From: Planosporangium thailandense
GTDB taxonomy: Bacteria > Actinomycetota > Actinomycetes > Mycobacteriales > Micromonosporaceae
DNA length: 64,000 nt
Direction of reading: 5' to 3'
NCBI RefSeq assembly: GCF_011947195.1
Contig: NZ_JAATVY010000004.1
Span: forward strand, 124,001 to 188,000
Part shown: positions 42,522 through 51,185 of the stretch, one piece after another
Numbering within the stretch: position 1 is the first letter of the stretch
Layout: the number at the start of each line of letters is the position of its first letter
Position numbers and translations under genes: made by a program
The notes under the pieces: generated by a model
Told to the model about the DNA's origin: nothing
What the model saw: only the letters and a program-made list of their open reading frames with translations
The model's database searches: none

Positions 42522-43916
42522 TCACCCGGCAAGCGCCCCGGCAGCACCCCCCGGAGCAGCGGGAAGGTAGCGGGCCGCGGACCGGTACAGCTCCGCGTAC
42601 TCGCGGACGGCCGGGACCGCGCGCAGCGGGCGCAGCCGCGGATGAAGCGCGGTCAGCTGGCGCGCGGCGCGGACCGAGCCGACGCGTACGGTCTCCAGCA
42701 GCGCCGCCCGTGCGGTCGCGCACGCGCCGTCGACCTCACCGGTGTCCAGCTGTACGCCCGCGAGCCAGCCGGCGTACAGCGCCCAGGCCCGCAGCCGGAT
42801 CCGGCGATCGGCGAGCGCGGCGCGCAGCAGCGGCTCGGCCAGCCGGGGGCGACCCGCCGCCGCGTAGCAGCGACCGGCCATCGCGGTCAGCTCGGCGTCG
42901 TCGAACCAGTACGCCCAGGCGGGGTCGCGCGCGGGGTCACGCCGCTCGAACGCGCGCTCCGCCCCGGCGAGGGACTCCTCACAGGCGCGGCGCTGCCCGG
43001 CGCGGGCGGCGGCGAACGCGATGCGGTGCAGCAGCAGCGCCCGGACCGTGGCCGATGCCGCCGAGCGACCCAGCCGATAGCCGCGTCGGGCCAGCTCGAG
43101 TGGATCGGACCCGTCCGGCGTGCCGAGGTGGGCGAGCGTGGTGAGCAGGTGGCCCAGCAGGGGACAGTCCTCCGCGGCGGTGGCCGCCGCGACGCCGATC
43201 CGGTGTGCCCGCCGGGCCCGTCCGGGCGCACCCGCGTCGGCAGCGACCCAGCAGGCGAGCTGGGCCAGCTCGGCGACGACCGGGAGCAGGCGGCGCCGCT
43301 GCCGCTCGGTCAGGCCGTCCGCGCGCAGCACCTGGAGCGCGGCCGCGAGCTCCCGTTCGGTCAGCCGGCTCAGGTCGGCGCCACCCACGAGGTCGTCCAT
43401 CCGCCGCAGCGCCGCGACGCGGGCGGCGAGGACGGACGTGTCGACGCGGGTGGCGAGGACGGACGTGTCGACGCGGGTGGCGAGGACGGACGTGTCGACG
43501 CGGGTGGCCAGGACGGACGTGTCGACGCTGGCGGCCAGGATGGTCACGTCGCGGGCGGCCAGCACGGCGTCACCGTTGGCCGGCATGGATCGCCACGGCG
43601 GCACCTCGTCCGGCAGCGGTGGGCCGGGGAGCGCGTCGCGTCTGGCCCGGGCGAGCGCGGCGGCGCGCTCCAGGTCGTCGAGCGGCGCCTCGAGCACCGC
43701 GGCCAGCCAGACCAGCCAGCGCTGGCTCGGGATGCGCTCCTCCCGCTCCCACCGGGAGACCTCGTGGCGGGTCAACGTCGGCACGCCGGATGCGGCGCAC
43801 AACAGCTCCGCCAGCCTCAGCTGCGAGCGGCCCGACGCCAGCCGGAGCCGTACGAGCAACGCTCCGATCGACTCCGATCCGGCTTCCGGATCGAAGTCCC
43901 GTCGCGACGGCGTCAT
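42522..43916 (-). CDS. XRE-family regulator with TPR-like C-terminal domain
   Basis: 464 aa from ATG 43916 with GGAGG 7 bases upstream. HTH at about 17-75 (LLVRLRLASGRSQLRLAELL, TLTRHEVSRWEREERIPSQR); the C-terminal 280 residues are alpha-helical repeats of TPR type, common in Streptomyces regulators of secondary metabolism or development. Between them is an array of 9-residue repeats (VDTSVLATR) coded by a 27-bp tandem repeat. Its stop is 18 bp before the idsA start, so co-transcription of the two is possible. Target unknown. Confidence 0.8.
   Translation of the reverse strand: MTPSRRDFDPEAGSESIGALLVRLRLASGRSQLRLAELLCAASGVPTLTRHEVSRWEREERIPSQRWLVWLAAVLEAPLDDLERAAALARARRDALPGPPLPDEVPPWRSMPANGDAVLAARDVTILAASVDTSVLATRVDTSVLATRVDTSVLATRVDTSVLAARVAALRRMDDLVGGADLSRLTERELAAALQVLRADGLTERQRRRLLPVVAELAQLACWVAADAGAPGRARRAHRIGVAAATAAEDCPLLGHLLTTLAHLGTPDGSDPLELARRGYRLGRSAASATVRALLLHRIAFAAARAGQRRACEESLAGAERAFERRDPARDPAWAYWFDDAELTAMAGRCYAAAGRPRLAEPLLRAALADRRIRLRAWALYAGWLAGVQLDTGEVDGACATARAALLETVRVGSVRAARQLTALHPRLRPLRAVPAVREYAELYRSAARYLPAAPGGAAGALAG
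43414..43548 (-). repeat. 27-bp in-frame tandem repeat (about 5 units)
   Basis: Units of 27 bp at 43414, 43441, 43468, 43495 and 43522; the three central ones are almost identical, the outer ones diverged. Encodes VDTSVLATR repeats in the linker of the XRE-TPR regulator. Confidence 0.9.
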
Positions 43917-44029
43917 CGAGCAACCTCCGTACGGTTGACGCCTCCTGCGGTCGCGACCCCCGATGTGGTGAAGACCCCCGTGCCGACAGTGGTACCGCAC
44001 GGGTACGACGGTTCGGCGCGGCAGAACAA

Positions 44030-44102
44030 GATCCCGCTCGGGTCTGCGTTGTCGGGGTCTCGGGGCGGTCGAGGCATGAATAACGCAGACCCGAGCCGGA
44101 TC
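44030..44102. repeat. Long stem-loop upstream of metF
   Basis: Arms 44030-44050 and 44082-44102 pair over 21 bp with one mismatch around a 31-base loop in the 290-bp gap between the divergent XRE-TPR and metF genes. Ends in GATC like the other long palindromes but with a different core. Apart from this and a 16-bp direct repeat (ACGCGGCGGAGATCAC-like near 44108 and 44132), nothing else is seen in the gap. Confidence 0.6.
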
Positions 44103-44193
44103 TTGGACGCGGCGGAGATCACCAGACCGGTACGCGGCGGAGATCACGTGGCCATTTGTCGAGATGTGGACGCTGAAGACGCGGCCACCTGGG

Positions 44194-44199
44194 TACAGT
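44194..44199 (+). promoter_or_regulatory. -10 element of leaderless metF transcript
   Basis: TACAGT is followed after 7 bases by GTG 44207. No ribosome site exists between them, as expected for a transcript starting at the initiation codon. Confidence 0.5.
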
Positions 44200-44206
44200 C
44201 CCAGCC

Positions 44207-45130
44207 GTGGCTCTCGGACTTCCCTCGGTGATGCCGGATGACAGACCGTCGATCGGCGACCTGGTGCGCACGTCCGGGCCGACGTTCTCGTTCGAGTTCT
44301 TCCCGCCCAAGACCGCTGACGGCGAGCGCCTGCTCTGGCAGGCCATCCGCGAGCTGGAGCCGCTGAAGCCGTCCTTCGTGTCGATCACCTACGGCGCCGG
44401 CGGCTCCACCCGCGACACCACCATCTCGGTGACCGGACGGATCGCCACCGAGACCACGCTGCTGCCCATGGCGCACCTCACCGCCGTCAACCACTCGGTC
44501 GCCGAGCTGCGCCGGGTCATCGGCAACTACGCCGAGGTCGGCATCCACAACATGCTCGTGCTGCGCGGCGACCCGCCCGGCGACCCGCAGGCGGAGTGGG
44601 TGGCGCACCCCGACGGCTTCAGCCACGCCGACGAGCTGGTCCGGCTCGTCCGCGACAGCGGCGACTTCTGCGTCGGGGTGGCGGCGTTCCCGGAGAAGCA
44701 CCCGCGCTCACCCGACCTCGACACCGACGTGGACAACTTCGTCCGCAAGTGCCGCGCCGGCGCCGACTTCGCCATCACACAGTTCTTCTTCCGCTGGGAG
44801 GACTGGGCCCGGTTCCGCGACAAGGTGGCGGCGCGCGGCTGCGACGTGCCGATCATCCCCGGCGTGATGCCGGTGACCAACGTCAAGAGCATCGAGACGA
44901 TGGCGAAGCTGTCCGGCGCGGCGTTCCCGGCGGACCTCGCCGAGCGGCTGCACGCGGTCGCCGACGACCCCGCCGCGGTTCGCGCGATCGGCGTCGAGGT
45001 GGCCACTGACTTGAGCGCCCGGCTGCTGGCCGAGGGCGCGCCGGGCATCCACTTCATCACCCTCAACCGGTCGACCGCCACCCGGGAGGTCTGGCACAAC
45101 CTGGGGGTGTACACCCCGACCCGATGCTGA
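44207..45130 (+). CDS. metF: 5,10-methylenetetrahydrofolate reductase
   Basis: 307 aa from GTG 44207 (leaderless); GTG 44228 or ATG 44231 are alternatives. TIM-barrel MetF motifs: [10 protein letters not shown] (catalytic Glu), [45 protein letters not shown] and PGVMPVTN. It reduces methylene-THF to methyl-THF for methionine synthesis, with FAD. The N-terminal family position next to idsA parallels Rv2172c-Rv2173. It overlaps the next gene by 7 bp. Confidence 0.94.
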   Translation: MALGLPSVMPDDRPSIGDLVRTSGPTFSFEFFPPKTADGERLLWQAIRELEPLKPSFVSITYGAGGSTRDTTISVTGRIATETTLLPMAHLTAVNHSVAELRRVIGNYAEVGIHNMLVLRGDPPGDPQAEWVAHPDGFSHADELVRLVRDSGDFCVGVAAFPEKHPRSPDLDTDVDNFVRKCRAGADFAITQFFFRWEDWARFRDKVAARGCDVPIIPGVMPVTNVKSIETMAKLSGAAFPADLAERLHAVADDPAAVRAIGVEVATDLSARLLAEGAPGIHFITLNRSTATREVWHNLGVYTPTRC

Positions 45131-45759
45131 CCTGGGAGCAGTACGCGGCCGGTTGGCGCGAACTGCACGGCGGGTACGACCCGCACACCGGTTCGGCGTT
45201 CGTACGCGGCTGGCTGCGGCTGGCGTACCTGCTCGGCCGGGCGGCGGCCCGGGTCGGCGCCACCCCGGGGGTCGTGACGGGCATCGGGCTGGCGCTGTCG
45301 GTGGGCGTACCGGTGGCGGCCCGGCTGCCGCTGCTGGCGGCCCTCCTGGTCGTACTGTCGGCCGTCGCGGACACGATCGACGGCGCGGTCGCGGTGTTGA
45401 CCGGCCGGGCTTCGCGCGCCGGTCAGGTGTACGACAGCCTCGCCGACCGGGTCGGCGAAGCGTGTTGGCTGGTGGCGCTGGGTGTGCTCGGCGTGCCGGC
45501 GTGGCTGCTGCTCGGCTGCGGCGGGTGCGCCTGGCTGCACGAGTACGTGCGGGCGCGGGCGACCGCGGCGGGCATGAACGAGATCGGGGTGGTCACCGTC
45601 GCGGAGCGACCGACCCGGATAATCCTGGCCGTGGCGGCGCTCGTCGCCGCCGGTACGGTCGGGGGAGCGGCGGCGACCGCGGTCACGGCCGTCTGGACGG
45701 CGCTGACGGTGGTCGGCTTCGCCCAGCTGATGCTGACCGTGCGCGCAAGACTGCGCTGA
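45124..45759 (+). CDS. CDP-alcohol phosphatidyltransferase-family membrane protein
   Basis: 211 aa, ATG overlapping the metF end. About five membrane helices and the CDP-alcohol motif at about residue 80: D-x2-D-G-x2-A-V-x8-G-x3-D-x3-D ([19 protein letters not shown], then QVYDSLADR). All four metal-binding Asp are present, but the Arg after A (AR in the family) is Val. It would transfer a phosphoalcohol from CDP to an acceptor in the membrane. The altered position may change CDP contacts; substrate unknown. Confidence 0.82.
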   Translation: MLTWEQYAAGWRELHGGYDPHTGSAFVRGWLRLAYLLGRAAARVGATPGVVTGIGLALSVGVPVAARLPLLAALLVVLSAVADTIDGAVAVLTGRASRAGQVYDSLADRVGEACWLVALGVLGVPAWLLLGCGGCAWLHEYVRARATAAGMNEIGVVTVAERPTRIILAVAALVAAGTVGGAAATAVTAVWTALTVVGFAQLMLTVRARLR

Positions 45760-45865
45760 CTGGCCGTTCGCGCAAGACTGCGCTGACTGGCCGTTCGCGC
45801 GAGGCTACGGTGACTGGCCGTTCGCGCAAGACTGCGCTGACTGGCCGTTCGCGCGAGGCTACGCC
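45743..45865. repeat. 27-bp tandem repeat between convergent genes
   Basis: Units at 45743, 45770, 45797 and 45824 (27 bp each) plus a partial unit at 45851. Units alternate between two sequence variants (GCGCAAGACTGCGCTGAC and GCGCGAGGCTACGGTGAC starts, each followed by TGGCCGTTC). The first unit contains the stop of the phosphatidyltransferase gene, the last the stop of crtI. Each A-type unit can form a small GCGCA/TGCGC hairpin. It fills nearly the whole 99-bp gap. Confidence 0.9.
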
Positions 45866-47337
45866 GACCCGATCTGCCCGGCGACGATCTTCGCCGACAG
45901 CATGACCATCGGCAACCCACCGCCGGGGTGCACCGATCCGCCGACGAGGAACAGGCCGCGGACCGGTCCCCGGTTGCCGGGCCGGCGCAGGCCGGTGAGC
46001 CCGTGGACCGGCGTACCGTAGATCGCCCCGCCCGGCGAGGCGGTCGCGACCTGGAGATCGGCCGGCGTGAGCACCTTGCGGAACAGCACCCGGTCGCGCA
46101 CCTCCACGCCGCGGGCGGCGAGCACGTCGAGGATCCGGTTGGCGTACCCCTGGGCCAGCTCCGGCACCGTCCAGTCGACCCCCGCCGCGTTGTCGCCGTG
46201 CGGCGGCGCGTTGACCAGGACGAACCACGCCTCGTGGCCGTCGGGGCGCACCAGCGGATCGTCCGCGACGGTGACGAAGACCGCGGGGTCGCGGGCCGGC
46301 CTGGCCACCACACCCCGGCGCGGGTGGCCGAACACGTCGTCGAACTCGGCGTCGTAGTCGTCGGGCAACAGCACCGTATGGTGGGCCAGCCCCGGCGTAC
46401 GCCCCTGCACACCGAGCAGCAGGACGAAGCCGGCGAGGCTGCGCTCCCGCAGCCGGGCCGCACGGCGCCGGTCGGGCAGCAGGTCGCGGTACACCTCGAG
46501 GGCGTCGGTGTTGGCCACGACCACGTCGGCGGGCACGAACGTGCCGCCGGCGAGCCGTACCCCGTGCACCCGCCCGCCGGCGGCCTCGATCTCCACCACA
46601 CGGGTGCCGGTACGTACCCGGACCCCGAGCGAGTCGCAGCGGGCCAGCAGGGCGTCGGCGAGGGTGGCGAGGCCGCCGCGCAGGTACCAGCCGCCGTAGC
46701 GCATCTCGGCGTAAGGGATCGCCAGCAGCGCGGCCGGGGCCCGCCGCGGATCGGCGCCCGAGTAGGTGGCGTACCGCTCCAGCAGCGTGCGCATCCTCGG
46801 ATCGGACAGGTACCGGCGGGCCACCCCGCGGATGGTCTGCCCGGGGCCGACCGCGCTGAGGTCGCCGATCCGCCAGGCCAGTGTGGACAGTGCGAGCGTC
46901 GAGTGGGCGGGGACGGTGAGCACGTGCCGCCAGGACGTCTCCCACACCCGTTCGGCGCGCCGCCACAGCTGCCGCCATTCGCGGGCCGACTGTTCTCCGA
47001 CCGCGGCGGCGATGCGGTCGGTGAACGTGGTCTGGTCGGCGGACGAGTCGAGCACGGTGCCGTCGGCGAAGCGGTGGCGCACGATCGGGTCGAGCCCGAC
47101 GAACTGGCCGGCCAGGTCGTCGCCGAGCAGTTCGGTCACGACCTGGGGCAGGGTGAGCAGGCTGGGGCCGGTGTCGAAGCGGAAGGCGCCCGCGCGGGTG
47201 GTGTGCTCGTACCGGCCGAGCTTGCCGCCCACGACGCCGGCGCGCTCGTACACCGTGACGCGGTGCCCGGCCGTGGCGAGCCGCAGTGCGGCGGACAGGC
47301 CGCCGACGCCCGCACCGATCACGACGACTTCGCTCAT
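45859..47337 (-). CDS. crtI: Phytoene desaturase
   Basis: 492 aa from ATG 47337. FAD-binding VVVIGAGVGGLSAALRLATAG at the N-terminus, GGKLGRYEHTTRAGAFRFDT, GSPLL-type region TGPSLLTLPQV, and the C-terminal bacterial-type carotene dehydrogenase signature NRGPVRGLFLVGGSVHPGGGLPMVMLSAKIVA (first residues to VHPGG). It desaturates phytoene to lycopene or further in the membrane. Its start overlaps the glycosyltransferase stop (ATGA), and it is the last gene of a long leftward carotenoid run. Confidence 0.93.
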   Translation of the reverse strand: MSEVVVIGAGVGGLSAALRLATAGHRVTVYERAGVVGGKLGRYEHTTRAGAFRFDTGPSLLTLPQVVTELLGDDLAGQFVGLDPIVRHRFADGTVLDSSADQTTFTDRIAAAVGEQSAREWRQLWRRAERVWETSWRHVLTVPAHSTLALSTLAWRIGDLSAVGPGQTIRGVARRYLSDPRMRTLLERYATYSGADPRRAPAALLAIPYAEMRYGGWYLRGGLATLADALLARCDSLGVRVRTGTRVVEIEAAGGRVHGVRLAGGTFVPADVVVANTDALEVYRDLLPDRRRAARLRERSLAGFVLLLGVQGRTPGLAHHTVLLPDDYDAEFDDVFGHPRRGVVARPARDPAVFVTVADDPLVRPDGHEAWFVLVNAPPHGDNAAGVDWTVPELAQGYANRILDVLAARGVEVRDRVLFRKVLTPADLQVATASPGGAIYGTPVHGLTGLRRPGNRGPVRGLFLVGGSVHPGGGLPMVMLSAKIVAGQIGSA

Positions 47338-48458
47338 GGGGTCCCCTCGTGGGCCTCCACCGGACGGTTTTTCCAGGTCAGTGTGCCGTGGCGGCGGCGC
47401 CGAAACGAGACCCCCAGCAGGATCGCGAAGGTAACGATCGCGGCGGGGTGGGCCAGCGCGACCGGGAACGGCCGGCCGCCGGTGGCGCGGGCGGCGACGA
47501 CCCGGCCGGCGACGCCGCACAGGTAGCCGGCGAGCCCCGCCGTTCGCACCGCTGCCGGGCCGGTCAGCAGCAGCGCGAACGGCAGCACGTACAGCGCGAT
47601 GAGCATCGCCACGACCGCCGCGGCGGCGCCCGGCGAGCCGAACGACGCCCACAGCGACTTGCCGTACCCGTCGGCGAGCTCCCGCCAGGACGCGTACATG
47701 CGGCACGTCGCGAGCGCCGATCCGTCCGCGAGCGCGATCCGCCCCCCGGCCCGCTTGACCGCCCGGGCCAGCTCGATGTCTTCGAGTACCCGGTCGCGCA
47801 CCGCCGCATGGCCGCCGGCCCGCGCGTACGTGTCCGCCCGGACGGCGAGGAACTGGCCCCCGGCGGCGGCGAGCGACGGCCGACGCGAGCGTTCCATCGC
47901 CCGCAGCGGCAGGAACGTCAACCACGACCACTGCAGCAGCTGCTGCACCAGCGGCTGGCCGAGGATCTTCGGGTACGGGGAGACGAGGTCGAAGCTGTCG
48001 CCTCCGGCGACCTTGTCGACGTCGTCCAGCAGCGCGACGGCGGCGGCCACGGCGTGCGGGGCGAGCACCACGTCGGCGTCGACGAACACCAGGACCTCGG
48101 CGGCGGTGGCGGCGGCGAGCTGCGCGCAGGCGTACGGCTTGCCCAGCCAGCCGGCCGGCAGCGGCGCACCGGTCAGCAGCCGGACGCGGTCGCCGCCGAT
48201 CGCCCGGACCAGATCGGCGGTGCCGTCGCCGGAGCCGTCGTCGAGGACGACGATCTCCAGGTCCGGTACCCCCTGCTGGGCCAGCAGCGCCCGCAGGCAC
48301 GGCTCCACCCGGTGCGCCTCGTCGCGTACCGGCAGCAGCACCGCGACCGGCCGGTCGACCGTGGGTGGCCGGGCCGGCGGCCGGCGTAGCAGCGCGGCGT
48401 TGACACCCGTGTGGACGGTCAGCGCGGCGACGACGGCCGTGACGGCCCAGGCGATCAT
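47334..48458 (-). CDS. cruG: GT2 glycosyltransferase, CruG/CrtQ-like carotenoid glycosyltransferase
   Basis: 374 aa from ATG 48458. GT-A fold: AVLLPVRDEAHRVEPCLRAL, VVLDDGSGDGTADLV, VFVDADVVLAP (DxD), a GGQF/LEDIELA acceptor region, and two or three C-terminal membrane helices. The one N-terminal helix and C-terminal helices match membrane GT2 enzymes that glycosylate carotenoids. Its immediate neighbour is CruF-like, the pair acting on the 1' and 2' positions of carotenoid psi ends in cyanobacteria and Salinispora (family knowledge). Sugar donor not predictable. Confidence 0.85.
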   Translation of the reverse strand: MIAWAVTAVVAALTVHTGVNAALLRRPPARPPTVDRPVAVLLPVRDEAHRVEPCLRALLAQQGVPDLEIVVLDDGSGDGTADLVRAIGGDRVRLLTGAPLPAGWLGKPYACAQLAAATAAEVLVFVDADVVLAPHAVAAAVALLDDVDKVAGGDSFDLVSPYPKILGQPLVQQLLQWSWLTFLPLRAMERSRRPSLAAAGGQFLAVRADTYARAGGHAAVRDRVLEDIELARAVKRAGGRIALADGSALATCRMYASWRELADGYGKSLWASFGSPGAAAAVVAMLIALYVLPFALLLTGPAAVRTAGLAGYLCGVAGRVVAARATGGRPFPVALAHPAAIVTFAILLGVSFRRRRHGTLTWKNRPVEAHEGTP

Positions 48459-49249
48459 GCGGAGATCCGCCGCTCTGCCCGCGCCTGCCGCGGCGCGGTG
48501 CGCGGGTACCGGTCGCGCAGCAGCGCCACCGCCAACGGCACCGCGACCAGTCCCATCCCGAGCCCACCCCACGCCGCCGACGCCGGCAGGTCCAGGAACA
48601 CGGCGTGCGCGAGTACGCCCGAGGCGTACGTCCACAGGTACAGCGCGTACATCGGCGCGTCGGGCCCGGGGCGCCGGGTGTCCGGGACGGCGGCGAGCAG
48701 CGCCATCAGCGCGACCGCGACGACCAGCCAGCCCAGGTAGTTGGAGCGGGGCACGTCCGGCACGCCGGGCAGCGCCGGCCGGGGGGAGGCCCAGGTCCAG
48801 TACTTCTCGGCGACCATCTGCGGATCGAGGAACAGGTCCCACGCCGCCAGGCCGAGCCCGGCGACCGCCACCCGCGCGGCGACGCCACGCGCCAGTCGCC
48901 CCGCTGTCAGCCAGGCGGGCCACGCCATCCACGTCCAGGCGAGGGGGATCACCAGCGGCACCCCGAGCAGCTCGGCGCCCAGCGCGTCGCCGTAGCCGTA
49001 CGCGCCGAACGGGACGCCGGTCGCCACCCCCAGCGCCTCGACGGCGAGCCCCCCGCCGCCCGCGACGGCCACCAGGGCGGCCGCGGCGCGCGGGCCGCGG
49101 CTGACCGCCGCGTGGGCGACCGAGACCGCGAACCCGATCAGCACGGTGGCGACGGTGAGGTGGGCCCGGGCCGGTCCGGACACCAGCGGGTACCCGATCT
49201 CGGCCAGGACCAGCGCCGCGAACGCCACCCAGACGAGCCGGTGTCTCAT
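48455..49249 (-). CDS. cruF: CruF-like carotenoid 1',2'-hydratase
   Basis: 264 aa from ATG 49249. Seven or so membrane helices and the DUF422/CruF pattern: GLAVEALGVATGVPFGAYGYGD, VPLVIPLAWTWMAWPAW, AAWDLFLDPQMVAEKYWTW, RSNYLGWLVV. The Glu, Asp and Trp in these blocks are conserved in gamma-carotene 1'-hydratases. It adds water to the psi end, creating the hydroxyl used by the glycosyltransferase. Coupled by overlaps on both sides. Confidence 0.87.
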   Translation of the reverse strand: MRHRLVWVAFAALVLAEIGYPLVSGPARAHLTVATVLIGFAVSVAHAAVSRGPRAAAALVAVAGGGGLAVEALGVATGVPFGAYGYGDALGAELLGVPLVIPLAWTWMAWPAWLTAGRLARGVAARVAVAGLGLAAWDLFLDPQMVAEKYWTWASPRPALPGVPDVPRSNYLGWLVVAVALMALLAAVPDTRRPGPDAPMYALYLWTYASGVLAHAVFLDLPASAAWGGLGMGLVAVPLAVALLRDRYPRTAPRQARAERRISA

Positions 49250-49800
49250 GCCGGTAGATGCCCGGGTGGCGGCATGATCAGCCCGAGGATCCCGAAGGCG
49301 CGGTCGTCGCCGGGGAAGTAGAAGTTACGCAGCACGTCGACGAAGCCGAAGCGGCGGTACAGTCGCCAGGCGCGGGAGACGTTCTCGTCGGCTTCCGGGG
49401 TCGACAGCAGGACGGTGCGGTGCGACAGGCCGGACAGCAGGGCGTCCAGTTGCCGCTGGCCGATGCCCTGCCCCTGCTCGCTCGGACGCACGTGCAGCTC
49501 CACCAGCTCGAAGCAGTCCGACATCCAGCCTTTGGCGTTGTCGCGGCGGAGCGACGCCCTGATCTGGTCGTGCCACCACTGGCCGGGCGTGGAGGTATAG
49601 CCGTACCCGAAGCCGAGCAACCCACCCCGGTCACCGAGGGTGGCGACGGCGCGGAAGCCCGGCCGGCCCGCGTGCGCCGCCACGTACCCGCGGCGGGTCT
49701 GCAGCAGGTCCGCGTGGTAGCCCATGGCCGAGCCGTACACCTCGATGACGTCGTCCAGCCGGTGCACCAGGTCGTCGGGCTGCCACGTCACGAGCCTCAT
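49246..49800 (-). CDS. GNAT-family N-acetyltransferase
   Basis: 184 aa from ATG 49800. GNAT acetyl-CoA site VELHVRPSEQGQGIGQRQLDALL (Q/R-x2-G-x-G/A) and YRRFGFVDV near the C-terminus, preceded by GFGYGYTSTPGQWW. It is in an uninterrupted overlapping run with CrtA-like and CruF-like genes. It may acylate a carotenoid-related amine or act on an unrelated small molecule; its presence in the operon is unexplained. Confidence 0.82.
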   Translation of the reverse strand: MRLVTWQPDDLVHRLDDVIEVYGSAMGYHADLLQTRRGYVAAHAGRPGFRAVATLGDRGGLLGFGYGYTSTPGQWWHDQIRASLRRDNAKGWMSDCFELVELHVRPSEQGQGIGQRQLDALLSGLSHRTVLLSTPEADENVSRAWRLYRRFGFVDVLRNFYFPGDDRAFGILGLIMPPPGHLPA

Positions 49801-50660
49801 CGCGGGTAGTCCTCTCCTTCCTTCCAGCCGAGCACGTCACGGTCGCCGTCGACGTGGAGCACCGTGAAGCGGGCGAACAGCTCTTCCGCGTACCACCGGC
49901 GTACGGGCGTCGCCGTGACCACCGCCCGGTGCTCCGTCCGACCGTACGCGAAGCCTGTGACGTCGGTGGCGGCGCGCCACACGCTGACCGTCCCTTGCCA
50001 GCCCAGCGGGGCCTCCCCGATGCCGAACGCGGCGAGCAGGCCGGGCGCGCCGGCGAGGGTCGCCTCGACGGCCGGGATCGCGCGCCAGAACGTGACCGCC
50101 CGCGTCGGCCGCAGCCGGGCCCGGGTGAGAACGAGAACAGGGCCGTCGGCGTGTCCGCCCGGCCCGGGGGCGTCTCCGTCCGGCCTGGCGGCGTCTCCGC
50201 CCGGCCGGTCGACACCGTCGGGCCCGCTCGGCCGGTCGACACCGTCGGGCCCGCTCGGCCGGTCGACACCGTCGGGCCCGCTCGGCCGGTCGACACCGTC
50301 GGGCCCGCTCGGCCGGTCGACATCGAACGGTGCGCGGCCGGCCCACACGCCACGGCTGCGAACCGCGCGCAGCGCGACCCGGCAGCGCGCCGTCGCGAGG
50401 GCGCCCCAGGCCCGGCCCACCGCCGAGTCGTCGAAGCGGCCGGCCGCGTCGGGGTCGTTCCAGGCGATGACGGCCGCCCACCGGGTCGGATCCGCGGCGC
50501 CGGGCCCGAAGCGCAGGTCGCGTCCGGTGCCGAGCAGCTTCGCGAACTCCACGCCCCTGGTACGGCGCAGCCGCTGACGGTCGGTCGCCATGCGCCACAG
50601 AGCCTGCGGCAGGGCGGTCTGCGGTACCCGCCAGACGTGGAGGGTGATCAGCCGACTCAC
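49797..50660 (-). CDS. crtA: CrtA-like spheroidene monooxygenase family protein
   Basis: 287 aa from GTG 50660. The family hallmarks are in the second half: AVTFWRAIPAVEATLAGAPG, LLAAFGIGEAPLGWQGTVSV, YGRTEHRAVV, RRWYAEELFARFTVLHVDGD. CrtA proteins introduce a keto group at C-2 of carotenoid ends. The middle carries a 9-residue repeat (DGVDRPSGP) coded by a 27-bp tandem repeat, lengthening a loop. It overlaps the deacylase gene upstream and the GNAT gene downstream. In a carotenoid run, a keto-carotenoid role is likely. Confidence 0.82.
   Translation of the reverse strand: MSRLITLHVWRVPQTALPQALWRMATDRQRLRRTRGVEFAKLLGTGRDLRFGPGAADPTRWAAVIAWNDPDAAGRFDDSAVGRAWGALATARCRVALRAVRSRGVWAGRAPFDVDRPSGPDGVDRPSGPDGVDRPSGPDGVDRPSGPDGVDRPGGDAARPDGDAPGPGGHADGPVLVLTRARLRPTRAVTFWRAIPAVEATLAGAPGLLAAFGIGEAPLGWQGTVSVWRAATDVTGFAYGRTEHRAVVTATPVRRWYAEELFARFTVLHVDGDRDVLGWKEGEDYPR
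50207..50325 (-). repeat. 27-bp in-frame tandem repeat (4 units + partial)
   Basis: Units at 50207, 50234, 50261 and 50288 are identical or nearly so, with a partial fifth. Encodes DGVDRPSGP repeats in the CrtA-like protein. Confidence 0.9.
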
Positions 50661-51145
50661 GCCACCTCGGCGGGGGAGCCCGACGTGATCCGGACCAGTT
50701 CGGCGTACGTGATTCCGAAGACGGCCTGCGGGATCCCGCCGGCCGCCCATACCTCGTCGTAGCCTTCGAGCGTGGTGTCCACCAGGGTCCGGAGCTGCTT
50801 GGGGTGGCCGAGCGGGGCCACGCCGCCGATGACCTGCCCGGTGTGGGCGCGTACGAACTCCGGCGTGGCCCGGCGCACCCGCTGCGCGCCGATCAGGGCG
50901 CACACCTTCGCGGTGTCCACCCGGTGGGCGCCCGAGGTCAGGACGAGCAGCGGCTCGCCGTCGGCGTCGAAGATCAGGGAGTTGGCGATCTGGCCGACCT
51001 GTACGCCCAGCGCCGCCGCGGCCGCCGCTGCCGTGTGGACCGCGTCGGGCAGGACCCGCACCCGGCTCGGCCGGCCGGCGGCGTCGCGCGCCCCGGCGGC
51101 GTCGAGCGCGTCCTGTACCGCCTGCGCGTTGGGATGAAGCTGCAT
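50657..51145 (-). CDS. YbaK/EbsC-type aminoacyl-tRNA deacylase
   Basis: 162 aa from ATG 51145 (ATG 51166 is possible). YbaK-fold signature: RVRVLPDAVHTAAAAAAALG, GQIANSLIFDADGEPLLVLT, SGAHRVDTAKVC, GQVIGGVAPLGHP. Trans-editing enzymes of this fold remove wrong amino acids from tRNA (for example Cys-tRNA-Pro). The catalytic Lys in the IxKSL block is Asn here (IANSL), as in several actinobacterial members. Its end overlaps crtA. Confidence 0.85.
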   Translation of the reverse strand: MQLHPNAQAVQDALDAAGARDAAGRPSRVRVLPDAVHTAAAAAAALGVQVGQIANSLIFDADGEPLLVLTSGAHRVDTAKVCALIGAQRVRRATPEFVRAHTGQVIGGVAPLGHPKQLRTLVDTTLEGYDEVWAAGGIPQAVFGITYAELVRITSGSPAEVA

Positions 51146-51185
51146 AGGTCCATCTTGGCCGATCATCCGGCGGGCGTCCGCCGTT

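Noticed and set aside
45743-45865. CRISPR array
   Set aside because: The 27-bp units follow each other directly with no spacers, and no cas genes are present.
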